In this document: one piece after another, positions 55,306 to 64,000 of the stretch
Position numbering within the stretch: the stretch's first letter is position 1
How the letters are laid out: every line of letters starts with the position of its first letter
NCBI GenBank assembly: GCA_019915015.1
Contig: JAHBBC010000007.1
Location: 1,736,001-1,800,000 of the forward strand
DNA: 64,000 bases
Direction: 5' to 3'
DNA from: Auriscalpium vulgare
Lineage: Eukaryota > Basidiomycota > Agaricomycetes > Russulales > Auriscalpiaceae
Notes under the pieces: generated by a model
Seen by the model: the letters and a program-made list of their open reading frames with translations, nothing else
Told to the model about the DNA's origin: nothing
The model's database searches: none
Position numbers and translations under genes: made by a program

Positions 55306-56865
55306 ATGAAGACTCCGACAATATTGATCTGTCTGCCCCTCGCAAATGTTATACTTCAACGATTCCAAGCTGATGTCTTTCACGCGCCTTTCAGTAACAT
55401 TGCCAAAGGTGTTGGAAAGTCCACCGTGACGCTCTTACCGGAGGATGGAGAAGTGGTTTGACAGAGGAAGAAGAGCATCAGGGTCTGACATGTATGTATC
55501 GACTCTGCGTCACTGAACCCGGACTGCTCCGCGTTTTTCACCCCGCCTTCACCCACCCTCAGCTGAAGACGACCGAGCCCGTACTGCGCGACCCGTGCAA
55601 CAGTAGGCAGCAGTCGTCGGACTACCTCAACATCTCGGACGGCAAGCATCGCAGCATCTGTTCTCATGGTAAGTCAGCGTCAAGTTCCCGAGGTAAGGCT
55701 AGACTTCTGCTGGTAAGCGGAATCCCTGGCTGAACGACGGTCCACGCGCTAGGTCAAGTCACCCAAGGGCCTCCTTCTAGAGCTCGGGCAATACCGCATC
55801 GCAGTCGAACGACTCATCACAGGCACCTGGACCAAGTGCAACCAGCCCGTCAACCGCGGGGCTGGACAGACATGCTTTCATGTGTGCGCAAGCAGCGGAT
55901 AGCTATTATATAGCACCGGCCATGTAAAATGTGACCGGGCAGACGGATCCGCTCGCCTACATAACTGGCAGCTGCCTGCAGCTGCCCTCGGTGCCGGAGT
56001 ATGCGCGCAACGGTCACCCCATGTTCCTCGGTGAGCTCTGCAGCATTGCCGCTACTGTGGCTGCCACTGGCTGGACGCTGACGACGTGGCCTGCAGAGAA
56101 GGGGGTCAATGTGTACGATGTGCGCAAGACGTGCAAAGGAAGCAGCGGGGAAAGCGACATCTGCTCCAGTGGACGGACTCCAAGTGGGTGAAACGCGGAT
56201 GAACGCGCCTGAAAATAAGGCTGCGCTGGGCGTGGCCGTCGACAGGACGTTACAGACCATTGGCGCGAACATCATGCGGCAGTTCATAGAGGATAGCGAG
56301 ACGATGCGCAGCAGCGCTGTATCGCGTCCTGAGCTGGCGAACGATGATACACGCCTCGTTGGCAACACCGGTCAGCTGCACACAAAAAGTAAATTGCACA
56401 TTTGACAGGGAGACGCTCGCTGACACGGTTATACTGCAGACTCTTCGTGCAATCTCATCATGCGTACCAGATTCATTCTCGTTCCAGCAAACCTGGACTT
56501 AATACATGGTAACGGGTGCTGAGCTCGAGCGCTGATACCACAATGAATTCAATGCTTCGTTTGCGAGAAAGGGGTGACGCCGGAGACAAGGTACGTGTCC
56601 GGCGACGCTGGAAACGCCGCGTTCCTGCACATGTATGAAATTGGGTGGGTATCATGTTCTGAGCGGACTTCTCTGGTACCCCATCGGAGATGGTTGACAC
56701 CTCCATCACCCACAGCCATGGCGCCGTTCGCCGCCGTTCGACCAGTCCGAAGCCACTCTGGTGAGCTTTTGGAACCATTCCGAAATGGGACATCGCCGCT
56801 CATTTATATATTTCAAGACTTGTTCATGCGCTGGCTCGACGACGTGTCCCTACTCGTCGCCGTGC
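55306..56865 (+). pseudogene. Dead copy of the S10 serine carboxypeptidase
   Basis: Runs opposite to the intact gene at 21.9-23.8 kb. Matching pieces are in order: MKTPTILICLPLA (signal peptide), APFSNIAKGVG, LRTTEPVLRD, YLNISDGKH, LLLELGQYRIA, NGQTDPL, VYDVRKTC, NKAALGVAVD, RSSA...PELANDDTRLVGN, FLHMYEIG, PFDQSEATL and DLFMRWLDD. Old exon/intron borders are still visible. The block with the nucleophile (ESYGG) and about 80 flanking codons is missing, and several stops and shifts occur, so no protease can be made. It sits 350 bases from the transposon's right end and is convergent with the phosphotransferase. Confidence 0.88.
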
Positions 56866-57107
56866 CTGGGGCTCACTTACGTAACCCGAGTCTTGCATCG
56901 GTGATTCTCCGAAGTCTGTACTGATGAAATCTTCGGTGTATGTTTGTGTCTTGGCAAATGACAAAACGAAAACTTCGTTGCAGGCCATGCGCTACCTGTC
57001 TAGAATGAAATGAAGGTGGGGTTGCCGTCGCGTCGTCCTATGACTGCGGTCGTTTGATTATCAGCACACACCCATGGCGCCAAAGTACAATGCAACCGAC
57101 CCCAAAA

Positions 57108-58426
57108 TTAACCTTTGCGTAGGAAACGCCCAATCAACCCTTCTGCGGTCCACTGGCCTGGCTCGCCGGGGAGGGAGCTTTCGACTAGACAGTCCACCCC
57201 CTCCAGCACCGCCTCCCGCGTCGCCTGCACGTCCCCCCACCCCACGCGTGGCGTCCAAGCGACCAGATGCGCTCCGAAGAGCTCCAGTGCCACCCGTGCG
57301 GTCGCCTCCACCGTGCTGCCTCGCCCACCCTGTTCACCGCCTATCCTGTCCGCAAGCGACCGCGCGAAGTAGCTCCGGAGAAACGCGGTGAGCATTTGCT
57401 CAGTGACACCGCGTGATTCTGGGTGGAAGCGCCCCGCCGTGCATATCTCGGCGGACAGTTGGCCGACGTCGAGCCCTGGGGGCCCGGTCTTCGCGACCTC
57501 CCAGTCGACGATGTGTATGCGCTCGAGGCGCACCGTGCCTTCCGCATCGGCGCCGAGGCGCACAAGCATATTGCCAGGCCAATAGTCACCCATGAGGAAC
57601 GTCTCGCGCGACGTGCGGATGTCCTCCGTGCGCCGCGCCGCGAGCTCGCGTATGACGCGCAGCGTGTCCTCCGGTACGCCCAGCGGCGGCTCGTCCAGAA
57701 CAGGGAGCGCACTCACGCCCGCAAGCGTGTCCGCGAGGCGGCCGTACGTCACAAACGCGGAGATTGCCTTGCCCTTGGTGTTCTGCGCGAAGTAATTGAT
57801 CACGGTCTCCCCATCCGCGCTGCGCCCCCACGCATGGAGTCGCCCCAGGAACTCTCCCAGCGCAGCACCGATGGAGGCAGCTATCGCGCCCGTGGGCGGA
57901 TGCTCGATGAGCAGCTGCTTGAGAGTAGGGAGGCCCTCCGCGCCGGCGTCGTCCATGATAATCGCGCGTACCGCGGCGTCGTATGCGTGAACGGCGGGCA
58001 CGGTCACCACGGCGTCGCTGGGGAGCCAAGCCTTGACACGGCGCAGTGCCTCCACTTCATAGTCCTGTAGCGAAGATTGATTCAGATTAGCACCGGCTGC
58101 ACAATGCTTTGCGAGCAGATGCGTACCTGGCGCTCGACGTCGATGGAGAAATCCACGTTGCTTTGCACGTACGACTTGGCGTGCTTCAGGACGAGTGTAT
58201 TGCGCCCTTCGAAGGGCGTGCAGAGGTGTAGGCGGTAGACGAAATTGGTGTTGCCTCCGGAGAGCGGGGTGATCCTGGTGCATGCGAAGGGAGTGTTGGA
58301 CACGTAAGCTGCAACTCCCTCTAGTCTGCCCAGGTCGATGGTTGCATCGCTGCTTTCCATGGCTTTGTTGGCGTCCGTGTCTTCTTCACTGGTCGTTATA
58401 TCTCTTACATGCGTCGGTTCCGGCAA
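57108..58426 (-). CDS. APH-family kinase-like phosphotransferase
   Basis: Two exons (58426-58127 and 58064-57108), 62-nt intron, 1257 nt, 418 aa; a second ATG at 58360 (MESSDATIDLGRLEG) is also possible. Protein-kinase-like small-molecule kinase: glycine-rich loop LSGGNTNFVYRL, lysine strand NTLVLKHAKSYV, helix YEVEALRRVKAWL, catalytic loop FLMGDYWPGNMLV and metal motif IHIVDWEVAKTGPPGLDVGQL. The catalytic loop has Met where most APH enzymes have His (HGDxxxxN), but Asp and Asn are kept. Related fungal proteins resemble methylthioribose kinase; the substrate is unknown. The C-terminus GQWTAEGLIGRFLRK is duplicated as a relic at 20.5 kb. Confidence 0.85.
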
Positions 58427-58688
58427 CGGATGACTTGGTGAGTCGGCCCCGTGCGGTCAGAACCCGAACGAGTCCCAGCCTCGCAAACGCCGAACACCCA
58501 GCAGGGCCAAAATCACAATAATGTTTTGTTTGTCACTCAGATGGATTAAATTGACTGTGAAGTGACACACATTGAAATAGTACACAAAAAAGTGAGGATT
58601 GCACTATAGGAACAACAACAGATGACAACAACAGCGATACACTCGTGGTAGCACACTTCCATTACTGCTAGCTATTGCGCCCAACCGA
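58427..58688. other. 3' flank of eEF2 and promoter of the phosphotransferase
   Basis: About 260 bases, AT-richer than its neighbours. No gene. Confidence 0.4.
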
Positions 58689-61600
58689 TTACAGCTTGTC
58701 GTAGTATGTGTCAAGGGCGGGGATATCGGGCTGCGAAAACGAGCGTTGAACGAAACCAGCCGGCCGATCAATGCATATAAACTCACCTTGAGACCCTTGC
58801 GCGTGCGAATGGTCCTGACGAGCTCCTCGAGCTTGCTGCCCTTGTCCAGAGGTGCTGCAAGCAGCATCAGTGACATTCGCCATGCAAGCCACAGAGGAAT
58901 CACGTACAGCCATTCATCACCTCCCAGTGATCGAACACAGATTGCGGGAACGCCTGGCCGCCGGTTGCGGAGCGCAGGTCACCATTGAAGCCGAATGACT
59001 CCATGACAGGCAGGTATGCCTTGACGGTGAACATCGGCGTGCCTACGCGCTGCTCCTCGGAGAACACCTGTCCTCGGCGCTTGTTCAGCACGGAGTAGAT
59101 ACCGCCGATGGCGTTCTCCGGGCACTGAACCTCGACTACATGCACGGGCGATGAGCAGGGCGCAGGACCATACAGACGAAGCAACGTACCGAGGTATACA
59201 GGCTCCTGCAGCGTTGGTTGCGCGAGCAGGCAGGCGGCGTACGTGGCGCGACGACACGTCGGAATGATCTGTCCTCCGCCACGATGGATAGCATCCGTGT
59301 GGAGCTGCGAGAGGCGTCAGCACACGTTCCTCATGCAACGAAAAAGCCACGCGCAACGCACCGTGACATCGAGGACGTTCACGCGGACACCGCGCATGTT
59401 CTCTTCAGCACAGACACCCTCCTTCGTTGCCCACTGGAACGCAGCAATGCACGAGTCCTTGATCTCGTTGAGGTACTGTACACCCTTCGTGACATCGACA
59501 AGTAGATTGGGGCCGGTTGTGTCGGGACCAAAGCACCAGATCTTGCGAGCGTCGGTGACGTCCCAGCCATACTCGTCCGCGAGCACACGTGCACGGAGCT
59601 TGAAATCGTCGCGTGCGCTGACCTTGCCGTTCTCGATCGCGAGGGAGAGCTCGTCCTCAATTGGCTGCGCCTTCATGTAGAGACGGTTGTGCTTATTCTG
59701 CGACTTGGAGAGCGCAACGATGGACGACTCAGCCGTGACTGTCTCACGGTAGCCGACGACGGGTTCTGAAATCTTGAGGGGCACACCAGCGTGGTCGTCT
59801 TGGAGATCCTGCGATGCATTTGGTAAGGATATATCCGAACTAATATTAAGATAGGCTGCGCACCTTCAAACAGATCTCCAAGTGGAGCTCACCAGCACCG
59901 GCGACGATGTGCTCACCTGTCTCGGCTATCCACGCCTGGACACATGGATCCGACTTCGACAAGCGCTTGAGACCCTCGACGAGCTTGGGCAAATCCGCAG
60001 CGTTCTTCACCTCGACGGCGACCTGCACGACAGGCGAAACGGAGAACTTCATAACCTTCATGTTGTGCGCCGTCTCGGACGTGGTGAGAGTGCCCGTCTT
60101 GAGCAGGAACTGGTCGATACCAACGAGACCAACGATGTTGCCGGAGGGGCAGTCCTCAATAGGCTCGACGTAGCGGCCCATCATGAGCACAGTCCGCTGA
60201 ACGCTCTTGATGAACAGGTCCTCCTTCTTGCCGGGGACGTAGTTCGGGCCCTGGATGCGGATCTTGGGGCCTGAGCGCACAGTGCCGGAGAAGACACGGC
60301 CGAACGCGTAGAAGCGGCCCTTATCGGACGTCGGCACCATCTTGGAGATGTAGAGGACAAGCGGGCCCTTGGGGTCGCAGTCGCGGATACCAATGGCAGA
60401 CTCGTCGTCCATGGGGCCCTCGTACAGGGTCTCGACGCGATAGCGCTGAGCAGTTGCGGGCGAGGGGAGGTTGATGACTATCATCTCCAAGAGCGAATCT
60501 CCGGCAGGGAGGAACTTGCGCATGATGACCTTGAGCAGGGCCTTGCCTTCAAGATCGCGCTCTTCCTGCAGGAGCTTGATATCAAGCTTCTCGAGCATAG
60601 GTGCGATCTTGTCCTTCTTGAAGTTCATCACGGCATCGAAAATCTTGAAGATAGGGTCGAGGACGAAGACGTTGAACGCACGTTCGAGCGGCTTGCCGTC
60701 GGCATCTGTCGACTTAGTGGACCACTTCTTGGTCGCTGGGTTGAAGAAGTTGTCGCCCCAAAGCTTCGCCATCATCTTCTCCTTGTCGACACCGAACTTT
60801 TTCGCGTAACGCGCCGCGAACTGACGGAGCGTAAAGCCCCATCCGTGAAGGCCGGAGCCGAAAGCGACGGTGCCCTTGTCGGGGTAGACCTGGACGTCGC
60901 CGAGCGCCTCGTCGTGGTATGTAGAGATGATGACGTTGACGCTCTCGATTGTTCGCGAGAAGGATTGATACAGGTCCTCTTTTGACACCTGGAGCTCGAG
61001 CAGCGCGCGATCAACTTTGTTGATGATCACCACTGGCTTGATGCGCTCGCCAAGCGACTGGCGCAACACAGTCTCGGTCTGCACGCAGACACCCTCCACA
61101 CAATCGACGACGACCAGAGCACCGTCGGTGACACGGAGTGCGGCCGTGACCTCTGACGAGAAGTCAACGTGCCCCGGGGAATCGATAAGATTGATCAAGA
61201 ACTCGTTGCCTGCGAGAACAGTGACATAAGGGTATGGGCGGGAGTAAGCGAGATACAGTACGCACCCTCGGTTTTCTGCTTGATCGAGGGGAGCTCCTCC
61301 TTGTCAATCTCGAAGTACATCGAGATAGCAGTAGACTTGATCGTGATACCACGCTCCTTTTCGTCGTCTCTTGTGTCCGTGAACCGCATTTCGCCGGCTT
61401 TTGAGCCCGCAATGATACCGGCCTTGGACACGAGCGAGTCTGTGAGGGTGGACTTTCCGTGGTCGACTGTGCGCAGGTCCGTCGGTGCTCATTCACAGGG
61501 GATCGACAACGCGAAAAAAACACTCACCATGGGCAATGACACTCATGTTACGGATGTTCGTGGGCTTGTCCATGAGCGCCCGGATCTGGTCTGTCGACGA

Positions 61601-61733
61601 GTATGTCCGTCAGCACCCATAGAAATACTCCTGGGCCGGAAGAGCTTACGAACCTACGGTGAAGTTACTGGGTGGACGGCATCGGTCAGCAACGACATTC
61701 CGATTGCAGGGGATCGGGGAGGACGTACACCAT
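58689..61733 (-). CDS. EFT1: Translation elongation factor 2 (eEF2)
   Basis: GTPase that drives ribosome translocation. Ten exons: 61733-61729, 61667-61654, 61590-61528, 61466-61266, 61209-59864, 59808-59362, 59304-59190, 59135-58908, 58854-58787 and 58730-58689. They sum to 2529 nt, 842 aa, the exact family length. The start [20 protein letters not shown] is spread over a 5-nt and a 14-nt exon. G motifs: AHVDHGKST, switch [40 protein letters not shown]. Domain II/III and the domain IV tip follow; the tip holds [16 protein letters not shown], whose His becomes diphthamide. The C-terminal [22 protein letters not shown] ... YYDKL is as expected. Very strong codon bias fits high expression. The gene is undamaged. 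Confidence 0.97.
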
Positions 61734-62148
61734 GGCGTCTAGATTTTACAGAGGTCAGAACAGAAAGAGTTGCGGGTGCGAGCTCCTCTGGAGGTCGCTG
61801 TATGACAGGGAGGGGAAAGTCGAGCAACCGAAGCCGCTAGGGACTGGATGATGGACTGGAGCAAGCAAAGTTTGCAGCCACAGGCTTATCGATCCAGCTA
61901 CGGCTTTAGGGCCGGCGCCAGACGCTTCCGAAAATCGAGTCGCGTTCTGGCCGGACCTTGCGCTCTGCCTTTGCGTTACTATTAGTTACCTATGGCTGGG
62001 TGATGATGATCGTAACATACGTGTGCGATGGTGCCCGCGTTGTCTGCGAGGATCTAAGCGGCAGCGTTGTCGAGCTCGCGCTATTCATGAGACATCTAAG
62101 CGCTGGACAATCTCTACCGTGATTTGAGTGGTCATCTACCAAGTAAGT
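61734..62148. promoter_or_regulatory. Divergent promoter between eEF2 and the GNAT gene
   Basis: About 415 bases between two divergent ATGs; it must drive the strongly expressed eEF2 gene. No motif I can name. Confidence 0.5.
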
Positions 62149-62956
62149 ATGTCCGCACCGCTGTCCAACAGCCCCTCGCCCCAGCTTGCTCCGTTCGAGA
62201 TCGACCCCAGGACAGGTGAACCGTACCTGCGCCTGCCCCCGCCTCTCTCGCACATCGTCATCACACCGCCTCGGCCCTCCGACGCCCCTTCAGCCGTGCG
62301 GCTGTTCAACGATCCGCTCGTATATCGATGGGTCTCGACGCCCCCCTTTCCGTATCTACTGGAGCACGCGGAGGACTGGTATGCACTAGTCAAGGCGGAA
62401 ACGGGCAAAGTGTGGAAGGAGCTGCAGGAGGCGAGTGCAGATGGACCGCTGAAGATTGTCGCCGGGTGCCCGGTGCGGGCAATTCGTTGCTGGAAGGAGG
62501 ACGGGACGAACGTCTTCATCGGCGACTGCGGGTTCATGAGGCATACGTTCGCCGATGTCGCAGACCTGGACGAGCGCGCGAGGTTAGTCGCGGAGAACAA
62601 GGCGCGACCTCCGGGCGACCCCAACATCATATGGTCCATCGGAGGTACGCAGAGCATTCAAGGTCTCGATTAAAGACTCAATCTCTCCGTCAGACTATCT
62701 CGACCCGGCATGGCATGGCCAAGGCATCATGACAGCGGTCATAGGGACGCTCATGTCGCAGTGGGCGATCCCGAGGATGGCGGTGCGCGTCGTGCGCCCG
62801 ACCGTGTTCGACGGCAACATCGGCAGTGTGCGGACGTTCGAGAAGAATGGGTTTACCCTTGTGCAGACGCTGCCGGAGAGCATGTTCGTCAAGGAGAAAG
62901 GGCCATTCCCTGCAGAAAATCGGACGCAGCACTTTCTGGAATGGAGGGCGTGTTAG
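62149..62956 (+). CDS. GNAT-family N-acetyltransferase (RimJ/RimL type)
   Basis: Two exons (62149-62644, 62694-62956) with a 49-nt intron sum to 759 nt and give 252 aa. The N-terminal part has HIVITPPRPSDAPSAVRLFNDPLVYRWVSTPPFPY, the usual substrate-side start of RimJ-like GNATs. A core strand, FIGDCGFMRH, precedes a variable insertion. Splicing restores IIWSIGDYLDPAWHGQGIMTAVIGTLM; G-H-G-Q-G-I is the acetyl-CoA pyrophosphate loop (Q/RxxGxG/A). The end has VFDGNIGSVRTFEKNGFTLVQT, a second cofactor motif. The acceptor is unknown; such fungal proteins may acetylate small amines or protein N-termini. An in-frame ATG upstream at 62128 is less likely the start. Confidence 0.88.
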
Positions 62957-63394
62957 GGGAGGTAGCACAGCCTGCGTATGTAGACGTGCCGGATAATGCC
63001 CGAATAATGCGCAACAAATTTGAACACTGGGACAGTAACCACCGGAGGCAAAACGCTTATGGCCCGTAAGCCCCACGAACACATATAGCCATGAAGCCAA
63101 TATTTTGCAGAGGTCGTATTCTCTCTCTGGTGCGGCCAAGACATCCAACAAGTTCCCGCTACGAATAGTAGTGGGTCTTGTAGCGCAATCGTGGCCCATT
63201 TTACTGCAATCGGGGGGTGGATCTGGCAAAAGCTGTGCACTGAGTTCGAACCTCGGCACCTCCCACACCTTTATTGTCTTCTCCTTGAGTCTTGACCACG
63301 AACGCGTTATTGTCTTCTCCCTCTATTACAAGCCGCACAAGTCGACACACTGGAACCACTCCAATATCCACCAATATAACCACAAACCTCACCG
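62957..63394. other. Intergenic with a tRNA-like relic
   Basis: About 440 bases. Near 63176-63275 it holds TAGCGCAATCGTGG (A-box-like) and, about 60 bases later, GAGTTCGAACCTC (B-box-like) with a 5-bp T-stem (CTGAG/CTCGG). The acceptor stem does not close cleanly, so I do not call a working tRNA. Confidence 0.35.
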
Positions 63395-63985
63395 GTGTGC
63401 CTGTGTCGACGGAGCCCTTCCCACCTTTATCGTTTCCATGCCTTTCCTCCTATGAAATTGCTCACAACCCTCTCTCATGCCGTCCTCCGTGTGTCTATCG
63501 CCTCGAATACTGCGAAAGGCACCGTGACCACCGTCTTGGACTGTGCGCTATCCTCTGGCCTCCCCTCTGATGTTGTCCTTGCTTGTGACTGGCTCTCTGC
63601 CACCACTACCCGCGGAGCGCCCCGAATGCCTCTTCCCCGCGATGGCGACCGTAATAGTGTGTGCAGATTCTCTGACATGACTTACATACCCGTACTTTCA
63701 CACCACCCTTCTCCCTCCTATGCGGGATCTTCCCTTGCCCCGCTGCTCGCATCGTCTTCGTTCCCAATCAATCTTTCTCTGCACCATATCCTTTTACATC
63801 AGAAAGATCCCGGTTACCCATATCTTTTCTTTGTGATGGGGGCATGCTCTCAGCGACATTTTATGGCACTGTCAAAGACCAGCACGCCGCGTTGGCCCGG
63901 CACTTACACTCAGGACATGGCGCCGCGGAGGGCAACATGGTGCACGCATGCTACACGCATGCACTCATTTACGGTATTCCCATAG
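63395..63985 (+). CDS. Hypothetical open frame, right edge of window
   Basis: A 196-codon frame. The part from the internal Met (MKLLTTLSHAVLRVSIASN ... VTTVLDCALSSGLPSDVVLACDWLSATT) has hydrophobic and polar alternation like a real beta-rich protein and reminds me of short proteins seen in agaricomycete genomes. No named domain can be assigned. It could be an exon of a gene continuing to the right, or chance. Confidence 0.3.
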   Translation: MCLCRRSPSHLYRFHAFPPMKLLTTLSHAVLRVSIASNTAKGTVTTVLDCALSSGLPSDVVLACDWLSATTTRGAPRMPLPRDGDRNSVCRFSDMTYIPVLSHHPSPSYAGSSLAPLLASSSFPINLSLHHILLHQKDPGYPYLFFVMGACSQRHFMALSKTSTPRWPGTYTQDMAPRRATWCTHATRMHSFTVFP

Positions 63986-64000
63986 TACACGAGCATCCCT

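Noticed and set aside
55306..56865. Treating this carboxypeptidase copy as a functional gene with sequencing errors, like the one at 22 kb
   Set aside because: It lacks the whole block around the catalytic serine and has many stops and substitutions, unlike the single run-length break in the intact copy.

Overview
The window is nuclear DNA of a filamentous basidiomycete, most likely an Agaricomycete (Polyporales would fit, but that is only an impression). It is GC-rich. Almost every gene is cut by introns of about 46-66 nt with GTNNGT donors. The gene set is eukaryotic and fungal: SYO1, SIN3, SHO1, PRP22, a Pumilio protein, histone H4, RIB7, ISC1 and eEF2. I rebuilt exon chains by hand. For most genes the exon lengths sum to a multiple of three and the protein matches the family's usual length (H4 103 aa, eEF2 842 aa).

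Layout. 1-16.2 kb: SYO1 (ribosomal-protein import, cut by the left edge), a novel type I membrane protein, SIN3 (corepressor scaffold), a small membrane protein, SHO1 (osmosensor), a HIT hydrolase and WBP11. 16.2-20.1 kb: the splicing helicase PRP22, divergent from WBP11. 20.4-23.8 kb: an intact S10 serine carboxypeptidase beside relics of a second carboxypeptidase and of a phosphotransferase. 24.4-30.1 kb: a Pumilio RNA-binding protein and an F-box protein. 31.6-38.3 kb: an amidohydrolase, histone H4, RIB7 (riboflavin), an NXT1/p15-like NTF2 protein and ISC1 (sphingolipid phospholipase C). 38.3-45.7 kb: about 7 kb with no convincing intact gene. 45.7-47.6 kb: a CBM21 protein that probably targets PP1 to glycogen. 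48.09-54.95 kb: a complete 6.86-kb DNA transposon with terminal inverted repeats, an 8-bp target duplication, a Ulp1-like protease/zinc-finger region and a transposase region. 55.3-58.4 kb: a dead carboxypeptidase copy and an intact phosphotransferase. 58.7-63 kb: eEF2 and a GNAT acetyltransferase.

Three things stand out. First, the large transposon appears intact and recently inserted; its superfamily is unclear to me. Second, the carboxypeptidase/phosphotransferase pair occurs twice, in inverted orientation about 35 kb apart, and each locus has lost the opposite partner. Third, eight single-frame breaks, in six genes between 17 and 38 kb, all fall in or beside short C/G runs. One is inside histone H4, an almost invariant protein, so I read most of them as lost C/G bases in the assembly rather than dead genes.
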